Assembly: GCA_002794735.1 (NCBI GenBank)
Contig: NBAZ01000026.1
Location: 1-64,000 of the forward strand
Direction: 5' to 3'
Origin: Pyrrhoderma lamaoense
Taxonomy: Eukaryota; Basidiomycota; Agaricomycetes; Hymenochaetales; Hymenochaetaceae
Length of the DNA stretch: 64,000 bases
Translations under genes and position numbers: made by a program
Part shown: piece after piece, positions 10,589 through 23,893 of the stretch
Layout: every line of letters starts with the position of its first letter
Position numbering within the stretch: the first letter of the stretch is position 1
The notes under the pieces: generated by a model
Told to the model about the DNA's origin: nothing
Database searches by the model: none
Seen by the model: only the letters and a program-made list of their open reading frames with translations

Positions 10589-13500
10589 TTAGAAGAGACC
10601 AACTACACGACCAGACTCGGGGTCTAAGCCGACTTCCCAGAAGCCAGGACGGGTTCCGAGACCGGGCATAGTCTGCATATCTCCAAGTAGAGGATACAGG
10701 AAACCAGCACCAGCTGAGAGACGTACAGCACGGATCGGAATCGTGAATCCAGTTGGTACGCCCTTGAGTTTCGGATCATGCGAAAACGAGTACTGAGTCT
10801 TCGCCATACAAATTGGGAGCGAGCCGTAACCTTGCTTAGTATATGTCTCGATCTGCTTTTGAGCAAGTTCACTAAGTTCGATACCATCAGCACCATAGAT
10901 CTCTTTTGCGATGGTCTCTATTTTCTCGGTGATCGGCCTGTCCAAATCGTATAAGAACCGGAACTGAGATTCTCCCTCACAAGTCTCAATCACTGCTTTC
11001 GCAAGATCGATAGCACCAGCACCACCATGTGCCCAGTGGTCCGAGACAACAGCTGCATCTGCACCAGCTGAAATGGACGCTTCACGGACAAGTTCAAGTT
11101 CCGCCTGAGTATCAGAAGCAAACTTGTTAACGGCAACAATAACCTTGATGCCGAATTTCTTAGAGTTCCTGATGTGCTGTTCAAGATTTTTGCAGCCTTC
11201 ACGGAGAATCTCTAGATTCTCCTTTGTGTACGTATCAGAAAGTGGTTTTCCTGGGGTAACATCTGGTCCTCCACCATGCATTTTAAGAGCGCGTGTCGTG
11301 GCAACAATGACGGTAGCATCGGGAGTGAGGCCACTGACACGGCACTTGATGTTGCAGAATTTCTCCATACCCATGTCCGCACCGAAACCACCTTCAGTAA
11401 GAACATAACCAACACGATCCGCACTATCACCTTCCTCAGTTCCGGCAAGTTTAAGTGCTACTCTGTCAGCAAGGATGGAAGAGTTTCCGTGGGCGATGTT
11501 TGCGAATGGACCAGCATGAACGAACACAGGAGTTCCCTCTAGCGTTTGCATCAGGTTTGGCTTGATTGCATCCTTCATGAGAACCGCGAGAGCACCTCCG
11601 ACACCGATATCATCTGCTGTAACGGGCTCTCCGCTCTTGCTTGTGGCAACTACCATAGCCCCAAGACGCTCACGCATATCCTCAAGCCCAGTAGTAAGTG
11701 CAAGGACAGCCATACATTCACTTGCCACAGCAATATCAAATCCAGTCGTACGCTCAAGTCCCTTCTCTGTAGCAGCTTGTCCAATAGTGATCTTACGCAA
11801 GAATCGGTCATTAGTGTCTAGTACACGGTTCCAGGTGATTGTTTCCGGATCGATATCGAGACGAGCAAATCGGGTAATCTCCCCTGGTGTAAGATCGTCC
11901 GGGTTTGTCTTGTCTATACCTAGCTTCTTGAGCCTTTTAAACATGAGTGGGGCAAATTCGCGCTTGCCCTTCACAGTTGGAACTAGTCGACTATAGAGAG
12001 CTTTGTCCGACTGCGTGGCTTCGTGGAACATGCGGGCATCGAGAGCAGCAGCAAGAAGATTGTTCGCAGCGGTAACCGCATGGATATCACCCGTTAAGTG
12101 TAAGTTGAACTTAGGAGGATAAAAATGATAAGAAAATGCACTACTCAAAGTAACATATCCATACGAACCTCATCCATAGGGATCACTTGACTGTAGCCTC
12201 CACCGGCTGCACCACCCTTGATACCAAACGTTGGTCCCTGACTCGGCTGACGCACACAGGCAAATGCAGGGCGTCCCAGATGTGCACCAAGAGCCTGGGC
12301 AAGACCGATGGTTGTTGTGGATTTGCCCTCACCCAAAGGAGTGGGGGTGATTCCTGAGATAACAATGTATTTTCCATCCTTTCGGTGTGCCAGTCGGTTG
12401 AGAACCGATAGCTCAACCTTCGCCTTATACTTCCCATAGCTCTCAAGCTCGTCCGCATGTAGACCGAGCTCCGACGCAAGCTGAGTAACAGGTTTCGGTG
12501 TCTGGGCCATTGCAATCTCAATATCACTCGGGACCTTCTCCTTAATGTCAAGAGCGAGAGGTGTCACCCGGCGTTCGCGAGATTTCTTCCATAGACGCTC
12601 AGCAGATTGAAGTGTGTTGGACATGAGGAAGGCTACGGTGGTAGGGCCAACTCCTCCAGGTACAGGAGTGATATGAGAAGCTACAGCAGAAGCTGATTCG
12701 AAGTGAACGTCACCGACCAGACGTTGCCCAGACTTTTTCGATGCATCTGAGTACAGATGTAAGAATATTTCAAAAGATGAGAAAACTAACTAGGTTTGCG
12801 TACCCGGAATATAGTTGATACCAACATCAATCACAACACAGCCAGGCTTTAACCATTCCCCCTTGACAAATTCGGGTTTTCCGATTGCGGCAACTACGAT
12901 GTCCGCAGTTTTTAGCTGGGTAGTGTAATGAGTAGTTATTATTTTTATTCTACCGTATAAGGGAAGTTGCTTTGATATAACTCACGATCTCTGGAAGGTT
13001 TTGGGTTTTGCTATGACATTGAGTGACAGTAGCATTTTTACCTCGTAGCATAGCAGAGACAGGGTTGCCAACAATGTCACTTCGTCCAAGCACGACAGCA
13101 TGAGCGCCAGAGATGTTGACCCCTGTAGATTCTAACAGGGCAAGACATCCTGATGGTGTGCAGGGAGCGAAGAGGGGGTCAGCAGCACGTGAAGCAAGGT
13201 GACCGATGTTATAAGCATGAAACCTAATGGGCGTTTTTTCAAAAAGTGAGAAAAAGTAAGAATCCAATGCTGGGGTTCTGGAAAAGAGCTAAATTTAAAT
13301 AAACCATATACCACTCACCCATCAACATCCTTTTCCGGGCTGATGGCTTCAGTCACGGTACGTTCCCCATCGGGTCCGACGTGGTCCCCAAGTGGGAGCT
13401 GAACGAGAATACCGCTGACAGTCTCATCATCGTTCAACTCACGTACATAGCGTACAACTTCATCCACTGAAGCCTCCGCAGGAAGATTAATGTGTTTCAT

Positions 13501-13868
13501 TTTTATTCCAACTTCTCCGGCCGCTTTTGACTTCATGCGGACATAAGTAGACGAGTCTGGGCGAGCGCCAGCTTGGATAATGGCCAGCTGAGGTTCGAAA
13601 CGAGGGTATGTTGCCCGCATTGAGCTAATCTTCTGTGCAACTCCATCACGAAGTGACCTGGGTTTTGAAACGTTGCTCAACAATACTTGAAATAAAGAAG
13701 GAAAGAAAGAGAGAACAAAAAATAGGTTTTCGATACGTACTTTGCAAAGGCAGTCCCATCAATTATTTTTGAGGATGCTGAGGAGGACATCGTACGGTGG
13801 GGTATGGAGTTAGAGAGGATTTTCTGCGCTCTGGGGATTTTAATCAGATGCAACCGTAGCGCGTGCAT
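10589..13868 (-). CDS. ADE3: C-1-tetrahydrofolate synthase, trifunctional
   Basis: Six exons: 13868-13741, 13657-13319, 13223-12986, 12915-12804, 12746-12169 and 12109-10589. They total 972 codons including stop, fully in frame. The N-terminal third is methylenetetrahydrofolate dehydrogenase/cyclohydrolase: Y-V-R-M-K-S-K-A-A with the catalytic Lys, [22 protein letters not shown] and P-V-P-G-G-V-G-P. The rest is formate-tetrahydrofolate ligase: [11 protein letters not shown] phosphate loop, [21 protein letters not shown] and A-L-K-M-H-G-G. Together these interconvert one-carbon folates for purine, thymidylate and methionine synthesis. Two in-frame starts exist: 13868, which adds a 26-residue basic, amphipathic leader, and 13790 (M-S-S-S-A), which would give the cytosolic form. 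Fungi often use two separate genes for these; see findings. Confidence 0.97.
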
Positions 13869-16800
13869 CAGACTCGATAAGGGGGGGAAGCGTGTACCTC
13901 CTATATGATCAGACTAGAGACTCTGAGCACATAAAACGGCTATCTGTGTATCTCGACTACTCGTTGATTTTATCCCTCGAGTCAAAATTTATCCTTGCCC
14001 TCTCCTTCACTAAGGACCAACTTGGAAATTTTTTGCTGGGATTCGTAACTCCTCGTCGGCCGATTCGTTGTTAGCACATCGAGGTTTCAAAAAAATTTAC
14101 ACCGAGGAATTAAAATATCTACTTACGTAATGTAGAAAACATGCACTTAGTATTTTAGATAAGCTTATAACAAATCAGACCCTATCACATGAACTCGGAA
14201 ATTCAATTCCATGTAACGGATGATAGAGAAATGAAGTATCAGAAATACTCGTGACTAAATACCTTGACCTGGATCCGTATCTACTCTTGTACAGCTTATC
14301 CCATTTAAGTGAGCAACAACAAAAGAACATGCTTGATTAGTATATATAGTAATATCGACTTCTGGTGGCATTTTTGTAAACTAGGGTTAATCACGACTTC
14401 TTCAAGTAAAAATCCGGATTTACATACATGAGTACTACTCCGCTGTGAATCGGGGAGTTCGTATCTCGTAACCCGTAGATGTCAAATGCAAGAGAACAAT
14501 GATAATAAAAAGAAGATAGACAATTTCCCATCTAGCTCAAGTGCTTCAATATGCCAAGTCCCCTCAAGGAACACAGATCTTTCCGCCGATTTGGGACACT
14601 TGGAGACTAGTAGACGAGATATCTATCAAGCTCCATAAGAACTGATAAGTTATTGTCAGGAGATGAATCACTCCAGTAATACGTACCGACACTCACTAGC
14701 TTTTTGATTGTAGTAGTAGCGGTTATACTTGACTTTGAATATCGAGTATCAAATCTAATCATTCACATGTCATGGCCAAGAGAGTTGTCAACGCGATTGT
14801 TTCTATTGGTTAAGAATCTCGTATCCCTATGCTCAGCGATCAGTGATTTAGATTTTACTTAGGCCTCCTTCAGTCTTAGTTAGATGGTCAATTAGCTAGT
14901 CCACCCGCATTGTGTTACATAACACGATATAGAACTTAACAGAGAGAACTAAATCCATAAAATTTTCGCATGTTTCGAGGTCATTGATCGAGAATTAAAT
15001 GAATGAGTTATCATATATAAATTCACAAAAGGGGAGGGCGTGACGGGAGCAAGAACAAGAAGTTGATGCAAATGCCGTTAGTCATGATCTCTAGAAGTAC
15101 CCTTAGTGTGCCACCTAACCAGACAAGTGTTAGCCAAGCCTTCTTTTTTCATATGTGCGTCCGTTCATGTGGCTGAATTTGTTTACCCATTACTCCGATC
15201 TCGTAGCAGACGGCTATATAAACTTAGCATTATATAGCATCCAGTACCAAAAATCTTCGAATTATACGTGTATACACCTCACATTCGCGCAAAAAAGAAG
15301 TTCTGGCATTCTAACTCTTTAGCCTCCCACCTGATGAATTAACAAATACAAACAAAAGACAAATTGATTATAAAAAGTAATCCCTACACCGGACAATTTT
15401 GAAAACAAACTATCTGTTGTTCTATACCCGAGACTTACTATTCTGTGTTTGAGCCAATGGCATATGATATTCTCTTTGAACGAAGTTCTGAGTCGTTCGT
15501 GTGTCACTCTAACGTCTCATACTAACTACTAGTGAGCGTTCTTGATAGCTTTTTTTTCACAATCATCAAATGAAGAAAGGATTCTTAGCGCATAGACAAG
15601 TGTGTGTTTCCAAATAGCTATCTGAAATAAAGGACTTCAATTCCATCTTTAATTGCTAATATACCGCAAAGGAGTTCTTTACTCAATTTCCGAAATCATT
15701 TCAAGAGAATTCTTAATGAACACACACAAGAAAGAATAGAGAAGATCTGTACAGCTGTCCTACAACCGGATTCATCAACAACAAGCAGGCCCGAGAAGTC
15801 CAAATCAAGTATCCGTTCAAACTCGAGGACATCGTTCGGTGAAACTAGCTAGCTTGGCCCGGTCTTTAAACTTAACCTGTCTTATCTTAACTTGATAAAC
15901 TATTAGAATCCAACTTCTCTTCTCTCATTCATCAGCACCGTCACCTGTTTCGGCGCTTTCTCGTTTACGTGGTGCATGTAATAGGTTAGCATAGAGACGC
16001 ATACATACACTTTTTTTTTACTTATATTAATATATATCAATATCAATATGTTTGAGACGGCTTCTAGTCACTTACCATATTTACATGTGTAATGTATGAA
16101 TGTCAGTCTCCATCAAAACGGTACCCACTTAGTATCTTGTTCGGTGTCAGATGTGTTTTGTTATAGCTATTGCTATTGTTTTTTTCTCTTCAACTCCGGA
16201 GAAATTTCGTTTCGATATCATAAATGGCTCTAGCTCGATAGCACATAAACAAGTCCTTATCGATCGCGTGGGTGTATTAGTTAGTGTGCCCAAAATCACA
16301 TATTACGACATCCTATCCTCATACCTGAATAACAAAAGCTCGAAAGAAAAAGTAAGTTATGACTCAAAAAAAGGTGATAATGATAATAAGGGTCTGTCTA
16401 ACTACCTGTTAACTTGAAATTAAATTAGATCACTTAACCATGCTGTGCAAGTAACTCGCCAATCCGGATTTTCATTCATTTACCACCCCTGGTAAGCGAA
16501 GGGGTAAAACAAGACACTTAAACAGAGGGAGAGAGAGCGATGCCTAATTCTGTTTCGTGTTGATATAGCCAAGTATCGTTAGTTTAGATGACCCCTTATG
16601 GAATGGAATTAAATCTTTCGACCTGTGTGTCATAAAAGGGATTAATCTCGCTAGTGGTATATGAATTATGTTCCCCTGTTTTTTTCTCCATACTTTCTCC
16701 ATACAATACATCATCCAAGTCAGTCTATAGTAACAAAAGCAAACGTCTCTTCAAATTCAAGCGAAGATGAAAAAATGATGAATATCCCCAAAAAATAAAA

Positions 16801-17442
16801 GACGTATGATAATCGACACGCTAGTTCTTAGCTAGAAACTAAGAAAAATTTGACGTCTTGACATTATTTGCAGGTGATAAATATAAATAGAAAGTAAAAA
16901 GTGGAAATATGATGACAATAATTCGGTATCGGAGTGGGGACACGGAGTCATTCCATCCCCTGTTCTCTCCTCCCCATTGAATAATAGCGGAATAACGATA
17001 AAGGTTCCATATTAATTGTCTTATCATCAGGTGTTATGTGCGGGGAGAGGGGGAACCTAGATAACCCCGAACGTCCCGCGAGAGCGTCGGGGACGGAGAC
17101 GGGGGGACGGGGGGAGGATGGGGGAGAAATCCTATTCATAAGAAGGTTACTCAATCACCTCTATTAGGTTTTTCTGCTTTCCCTCTTTTTTTAAAAAAAA
17201 ATCTTAATTTTCATATCTAAATAAGAAGACAAACAAACTGGCTGAGTTTCTCCCTAGGCTTAGGCTTAAGGGAGCCCTTTGATTGCGCGTATGTTGCAGG
17301 TTAAGGATATAACGCATCCATCCTTAGGGGGTGGGGATCATCAGGGGAGAGCGCGGAATGCGTGAGTGTTCCCTTGAGATCCCCTCTGGGTCCGGGGAAA
17401 GGTAACTGAGCTAGCCGAGCCGAGACTGTGACTCTAGGTCTT

Positions 17443-17458
17443 GGGGGGGGGGGGGGGG
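17443..17458 (+). repeat. 16-base poly-G run
   Basis: Uninterrupted run of 16 G, the longest in the window. Runs this long are prone to length error in sequencing. Confidence 0.9.
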
Positions 17459-20095
17459 CCGAGATGAACCGAGAAGGGTCGTAAGTGAGCGTGACAGGTC
17501 CGTCATGTTGGTTTTTTAAAATATATTTTATAGCTCATTATTCAGAAAATAAAAATAAATAAAAAAAGAATGTACCAATGACAAAAAAAATGACAATATT
17601 ATTTTTCCGAAAAAGAAAACTGACCTATCCATTAGTAAGAAAAAACCTGTCCGTCAATGAGGCGGGTATGTTTCGAGTCATTAAATTTTTCTAAAATATT
17701 TTTCTTGGAGCTTGTTAATAAAAAATAAAAAAAATCGCGAGATGAGTTGTCAAGAATGGGAGCGAAGGGGGGATGAACTAGTCATTTCTCGAAGATCTTT
17801 CTAAGCAAGTTCCAGCATAGCCCCATGTATACACGTATGGGTCTCTGAATAGCCTTTATACACATGCTTTAGTCCCCGAGGAAAATCACACTGGGGGGGG
17901 GGGTTTATTTACCCACATATATGTGTGTGTGTGTTACCATTCATATTTACACGCTATCGGGATTCAGTGAAGTCAGACGTGTGTGTGGCACCCCCCGAGA
18001 TAAAAAACTATTCGAAAAACCGGTTATGTGTCGATCTTAGTGAGTTTTATAAAACGTATCTTTAGTTATTAGTTGTGTACATGTACATCTTAGTTCCTAA
18101 ACATATTTGTATGTATATGTCCTATCGCCACCACCATCACTACTACCACACTATCGTATAGACACAGTGACAAAAGAAAGAAAAGAAAAGAAATAAGAGA
18201 CGCGCGCTCTAAACCTGTATCGATCATAGTTCCAATACGATAGATACTTTATACACAGCGCGCAGTTATGCTTAAAACTTCAAACCATGAAAGCCCGACC
18301 GAACTCTCTGGTCATGAGCTATTTTTTTTTTTTTACATATAATATTATATATATTCCAAGATCTGTGACTGGACCACAAAAACCGGCCGATGATTATGAT
18401 AATATCAAGAATAAAAGAATCCTAAAACTAGCTGCGCGACGCTGTGTTGAGTATAGATAACCCATGGGTAATCAAAAGATCCGTATGAATTGAAACGGAC
18501 GGACGGGTGTGTTACTCCCCCCCCCCTTGTGTATGAATATATGTGAGCTGTGTGCTGGGAGCTGTGTGCATACCCAAGTAACCAATCCCTTTCCCTCCTA
18601 TCATCATAAATGCGCAGGTGTCCGGGTGCGTGCGCCTCGCGTTCAATTATACGTGCCATGATATTACATCTCGTTCACATAGATATAGGTATAAGGTTTA
18701 TCCTATAAACATATTTGCTGCGCAACACCTCCCTCTATACTTTCTTTCTGGTCATCTTGACGTAAAAGCATGCAAAGAAAAAAAGTTACAGTTGCAAAGG
18801 AAGAATACGACGAGGGGGTGGGGGTGGCGTAAAGTATTGTAGAAAGAGGAAAACAATTCACCCTTTATTATTAGTATTATGTGCTTGTGAAACGTACTTG
18901 TGACAAGAAAAAAGAAAGGAAAGGAAGTTCTATCGGTGTGAAACTTTATTTTGCTTTATCGACTGTGAATACGTTGAATGCCTTTGTATCACCTTTTTTT
19001 GTTGTTGTTGCTTTTATTACCTTCCGTACCTTCTTCAAAGGGGTCTTTGTATACGTATACATATAATGATACCTTCTCTTCTCTTCTCGAGAAAACTATT
19101 TCGTCGAAAAAAAAACTCAAAAACTTTGGGATTTCTAAAAGGTAGAGATGAGGGAAGAGAAAAGGAAAGAGAAGATGGTTGTCTTTAAAAAGGAGGGGTG
19201 AAGAGTACTAGTACTAGATAACCTTGGATAAATCGAATCTTGTTGGAGTTGGGTGAAGAATGAATATTTTCAAAAAACAACCTATCCACAAACGGTTGAT
19301 ACGTTGATCTTCAAATCAAGCCCCCCCAACCCCAAGCTGAGGATCTAAAACCAGTACAAGAATCATATATCTGATATGATTTTCTTTTTTTTAGAAAGAA
19401 AATCGAAACAAAAAAAAGAGTAACTAGCAAGATTTCCTGATTTCTGATATCTGATATAGGGATGGCGCACGTAGATTATCCCACTTTGATCAGTTGGAAA
19501 AGCGTTACGCCTGACGTTTGTCAATCAGTCGCTGAGTAAGAACAGGAAAGGGGTAGTACAGCCTATCTCTGATAATGATGAATGATATGAGTGTGGTGGG
19601 TGGGTGCGTGATGAGTTGTATGTGTATATGCCCCCCACGTCGCTAATTTAGAAAAGCATCAGGTTACCAACAACAGTGGCTCCAAGAGTTCGAGAGATCT
19701 AGAAAAGGGGAGGGGAAGAAGATTTGGCGGATTAGGTGGATTAGTAGATATTTGGTATGATGGAAGAGTTTGTGTCATGTGCGTGAAGGAGGAAGTATGA
19801 TATCAGGATACAGCCGAGCTCGGGTCCCAGCTTCAAGATGAGAGGCAACGAGCGAGCGAGCGAGAGAGTTAAACGTAGACAGGGGTCCCTAGCTCCGGAA
19901 AGGCCGGAGAAGAGGGGTGGAGTGGGGAGAGGTGGCAAGGCGATCCCAGAAACGGGTTGATATACGTATACATATATATATATATGCTATGTGAGAAAGA
20001 AGGAAGTTTAGAAGGATCCGAGGGGGAGGAGCTGTGCCGGGGCTAAACAGAAAAGTAGGTGGCTTTGCAACAGCGCGGGAGCGGTAGACGGGCGT

Positions 20096-20108
20096 GGGGG
20101 GGGGGGGG
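20096..20108 (+). repeat. 13-base poly-G run
   Basis: Uninterrupted run of 13 G inside a purine-rich stretch. Confidence 0.9.
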
Positions 20109-22328
20109 AGTCTAAACAGAGATGGAGACAGAGCAACGGGAAGCCTGAGAAGCTGGGAGACGTGTAGATAACTAGGATTATTAGGACCAAGATCGAGCGA
20201 AAAAGAAAGGAAAGGCCTTTATTTTTTGTGAAAGGACGAATGGGCCCCCTTTGTAGTTATATTTGTAGTTATATTCCTTTTATAGTAATATCTGATATTG
20301 AGGGGACAAGAAAGCAGGAATAAGAAGCCAGGACAAGCCCTCCCCTCGCTGTCTTTGACAGACAGTGCATGTGTGTCACTGTCTGCATGCGTGTGCGATC
20401 AGTTTATGAAAGATCGAAGGAGGATGATGATGATCACCCCCCCACCTGCTTTGTTGTATTTGATAAAAGGCTATTGTACTAATCAGGAAGTCAAAGTCAA
20501 AGTCAGATAAGCTAAGGTCAGTCAGTGTAGAAAGGCGCGCGAGAACTTCCGTTACTTCGTTCATTATCAGACATCAGACACTGTCATCAATGTCATGGGG
20601 TCACATAGACTGGAACGAAGCCAAAAAGAGTTGGAGTAAAGGCGATGAGAAGAGATATCAAAGATATCAAGGGGAGGTGGATGATGTGAGTGCATGTGTG
20701 TGTGTAATTGATTCATTTACTTTTTGTCTCTCTTGTTGGCGCAAAAAATAGGAAAAGGAAAAAGATGTGACCTGTGTGCTTGTCCTGAGTATACCCGAAA
20801 ATCGCATCAGTAGCATACAGGGGAGAAGGGGTTTGGGGGGATGGGAACGGGTAGCGCAGCTCAACTGTCCCCACCGTTGCCTGTCTACATTTGACTATTT
20901 AACGCATTTGGGGTTGAGATTCCGAGTAAAGAGAAGAAGGGAGGGGAAATAGATCACTATCAATAGATTAAGAGAGGGGCGTTGCAAGAAAAAATGAGAT
21001 TCGATAGTGATATCGCTCGCTTCTAACTCAGTGCCAGCGCGTTCAAGGTTGTCACGATATTTGTTTGTGAATTGACTTGAAGTGAGGCGATCAACTGACA
21101 GGATGATGAATAAGACAATTAAGGAGATGGATGAAGTTTAGTCGGTTGTGTACAATAAGAAAGAAAGGATCTTCGGACCAATCGGTGATTGCAAAGCAAT
21201 GCAAAAAAGAAAAGTTACTTTAGCAAAAGGACTTTTAATTGGTAAAGGTGGAGACAGGGACGATGATGACGATGCAACTCGCACTGTCAAACCGGAGAGT
21301 GGTCATTTCATCTTTGCAAGGAAACTAAAAGAGTCTCGGGTTGGGTCCCTCGGCAATGTGTCTGACACGAATTTTTATAACATTTTCTCTGCGGACATGC
21401 GGACATGCGCGGACTCGGACTCTAGACGTGGCGGCGCGGTCGGGATGCGGCATAAACGAGGGGGAGAGATACGCGCCCTTGATGATGAAATGATGCCGAG
21501 TTACAGCCAGGACCCGGTCAGTCTCACAAGTTGTGTTGGGTGGGTCAAAGACTGATTGTCGCAAGACTATCAAAGAAACGATTAAATTAATCATCTGTTA
21601 AGCAAACTGACGAATGAGATGGTTTGTGTGATGTGTGGCTCAATGGACTAGGGAGGGCAGAAAGTTAAGGTTGGGCGAATACAAGAGGGCTAAAAGAGTG
21701 AGAAGGAAAGAAAGGGAGTTGTCGGAAAATGAGAAATCAATCAAAAAGGGCTTAAGACGGCAACTGATTTCTTTTTTAGATGGACAACAAAGCGATACGA
21801 TGACCAGTGCCGCTTTATCTGGCTTATTGCTCTGTGGAGACAAGCTCGGGCTGATGATGCTCATCATGCCCTCATTTTGGCGTCTGTCATCCCACAAAAG
21901 AGCCCTATGGAGCTGTGTACCACCTTTGCAATACGAATACTGATACGAATACGATCTTAGCAAATATTTTATTTGACGAGGACGAGGAGGACGAGTGACT
22001 GCGCTGCTGTGACTGGGCCTGGCAGTAGGCAGTTCCCAGACAGAGTCGGCTCTCCGCACACGGCCCTTGGCCGCCGAGGTTCGCGCAGCTGGTCATATCG
22101 GGCCTCGGCGTGACATGTACCGGCCGCATGAAGCGACGATCAAAGCGACAGATCAGGAAATTTCATTCGGTGCATTTTCGAACCACTGCATACCCCGTAT
22201 ATGGAAATACGTCTTTCTTTATTCGGATGCATTCTGATACCCCTCAAGTCGTGTGTCAGGGACTTGCGGAATGACTCGCCACAGCCATCGAATTTGAGCC
22301 TTTCTTCCTGCTTCGGTCTCAAATTCGT

Positions 22329-22336
22329 TATAAATA
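22329..22336 (+). promoter_or_regulatory. TATA-like box of the cyclin gene
   Basis: TATAAATA lies 44 bases before the cyclin start codon, a close but usable distance. A GC-rich patch precedes it at 22010-22130. If transcription starts about 25-35 bases downstream of the box, the 5' leader would be only a few to about 25 bases long. Confidence 0.45.
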
Positions 22337-22341
22337 CAAAA

Positions 22342-22383
22342 ATGCCACTTCATTCTCGCTGCCCCAAACACCGTCCGCAATGA
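22342..22383 (+). other. 13-codon upstream ORF overlapping the cyclin start codon
   Basis: An ATG at 22342 opens a 13-codon frame whose TGA stop overlaps the cyclin ATG as ATGA (22380-22383). If it lies in the mRNA, ribosomes would have to leak past it or re-initiate to make the cyclin. Whether it is transcribed depends on the start site, which I cannot see; the TATA-like box just upstream may place the start inside it. Confidence 0.4.
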
Positions 22384-23893
22384 ACTCCACCACTTATTGG
22401 CACCCGTCCCCCGTCGTCACTCATCACGACTCCGCCTCCCGTCTTCTACCCAACGACTTGCCATCCCTCGTCTCCGGAAAGATCACGCAGCCAGTCATCG
22501 ACTACCTCGTCAACGCCGTACTCGACACCGTACAGTTTGCGGTATCTGCCACTTCTCAAGGTCCTGTTCATGCAAAGGTCCACCCGAGAAGACAAACTTC
22601 GGACCGCAAAGCTCTCACTGCCTTTGTGTCCTATGTCGTTCAGCGCAGTGGGTGTACTCTCAGCTCCGTGATTGGAGCTCTTGTCTACATCAGGCGCGCA
22701 AAATCAAAACTGTTAGTGACTGACTCACGTAAGTGGCCGTAATTTGTTTTCACTACTTTGAAATCTAACTTACTAATTCTACACTACTTGTCTTTGTTGT
22801 ATTCAGATTTTGCAAACCACCGTATCTTTCTCGGTGCACTCATTGTGGCAAGCAAGTACTTGAACGACGCTTCGCTCAAGAACACACACTGGTCTACGTG
22901 CTCACGTTTCTTTTCGACGCATGACGTTCATCGGATCGAACGCGAGTTTCTCTCCATTTTGGCATGGCAGCTGGCTGTTATTGAGGAGGATCTTGTGTGT
23001 GAATGCGAGCATATGGTCCAGGCGGGCGTTTTGAAGCTCCCTGCGCGCGAGACGAAAAAGTCCGTGAGCTTACACGAAGTCCGGGAGATTTGGGCTGAGG
23101 TTGGGAGGGAGCGATTGGAAAGACGGAAGCGTACAAAGTCTGCAATGGAGATGGAGGTGGATGGAGGGGAAGAGGAGCGGCGAAGGGGTAGAAAGGAAAG
23201 ACGTTTTGTGGAAGATTATTCGTCGAACCACACGCTGCATCCGTTGTCTCGTATTCGTACACCACCCCCTGGGTACGATTCCGAGTCTCCAACATCTGCC
23301 TCGTCTTCTGGTTCATCGAGCTCACGCTCATCGCCGGATTCAGCTATCAGCATTTCTCCTCAAACACCACCGCAGTCGCATAGCAATGTCTTTCAATATC
23401 TCTATCTCCCAACATCTGAATCTCTTTTCAAAACTCCCCTCCGGGTCAGCCAAAGTTGGCGTACAATTATGACATTGGGCGCCACCGTACTTCGTCTTCT
23501 GTTTCTAGCACTTCAAGTGGCTATCAACCGCTGCAGCTTCTTGAGTCATTCCCTGCAGTCCCGAAAAATTCAGCAGTGTCATCACGTCCGCGTACGGCCG
23601 CACTTCCGAACGCGCCTCCCCCACTCCCCACTTTACCGCCGCTTTCGCCTTACGATGTGCCAATAACTTTTTCTACGGTACATATTCCAGCTCCCGCTAA
23701 TGCTGTTACAGCTAGTAGCACTCAGACCCGAGAGCGCCCCGAGGTTCCCAAGATCTTCTTCCAGCCACCCGAGTATATTCATCAGGCTGTATTACGCGAC
23801 TTGAACGCATATAAGCATAAGCGCGGTACGGCGACAGATCTCTATCCTTCCTACCTTCCTTCCATGCCACCGCCGTCCGCGATACATGTGTAG
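22380..23893 (+). CDS. Pho80/Pcl-type cyclin
   Basis: Three exons, 22380-22728, 22807-23387 and 23450-23893, give 457 aa. Residues about 60-190 form a cyclin box: a helix with V-S-Y-V-V-Q-R-S, then A-L-V-Y-I-R-R, then H-R-I-F-L-G-A-L-I-V-A-S-K-Y-L-N-D, and finally I-E-R-E-F-L-S-I-L-A-W-Q-L. The N-H-R-I-F-L and A-S-K-Y-L-N-D blocks are the hallmark of Pcl cyclins, which activate Pho85-type CDKs in cell-cycle entry, polarity and nutrient control. The C-terminal half is low complexity: a charged Glu/Arg segment, a Ser-rich stretch (S-S-S-G-S-S-S-S-R-S-S) and Pro-rich segments, probably disordered and phosphorylated. The second intron is 62 nt and phase 0; ignoring it gives a misleading longer frame ending at 23666. 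The partner CDK is inferred. Confidence 0.85.

Larger units (their letters stand above)
13869..22328. other. 8.5-kb gene-poor region with homopolymers and simple repeats
   Basis: No reading frame here shows codon bias, domain features or a plausible exon chain. What can be seen: long G or C runs (16 G at 17443-17458, 13 G at 20096-20108, further G or C runs near 17893 and 18510), purine-rich stretches from about 19.1 to 21.8 kb, TA-rich spots near 18330-18355 and 19970-19985, and a GC-rich CpG-dense patch at about 22010-22130 directly upstream of the cyclin gene. The proline/serine-rich minus frame at 17154-16948 is the most protein-like segment but stands alone. Long UTRs, a non-coding RNA or a large regulatory region for the cyclin gene are all possible. 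Confidence 0.6.

Noticed and set aside
16948..17154. Pro/Ser-rich frame as a gene in the gene-poor region
   Set aside because: Isolated, short, next to a G-rich patch that produces Pro codons on the minus strand.
22397..22723. 108-codon frame in the cyclin gene
   Set aside because: It is the +2 frame of exon 1; Arg/His-rich composition is a shadow of the real frame.
23388..23666. Read-through end of the cyclin protein at 23666
   Set aside because: The frame starting again at 23450 fits after a 62-nt phase-0 intron and has the Ser/Pro composition of the rest of the protein.
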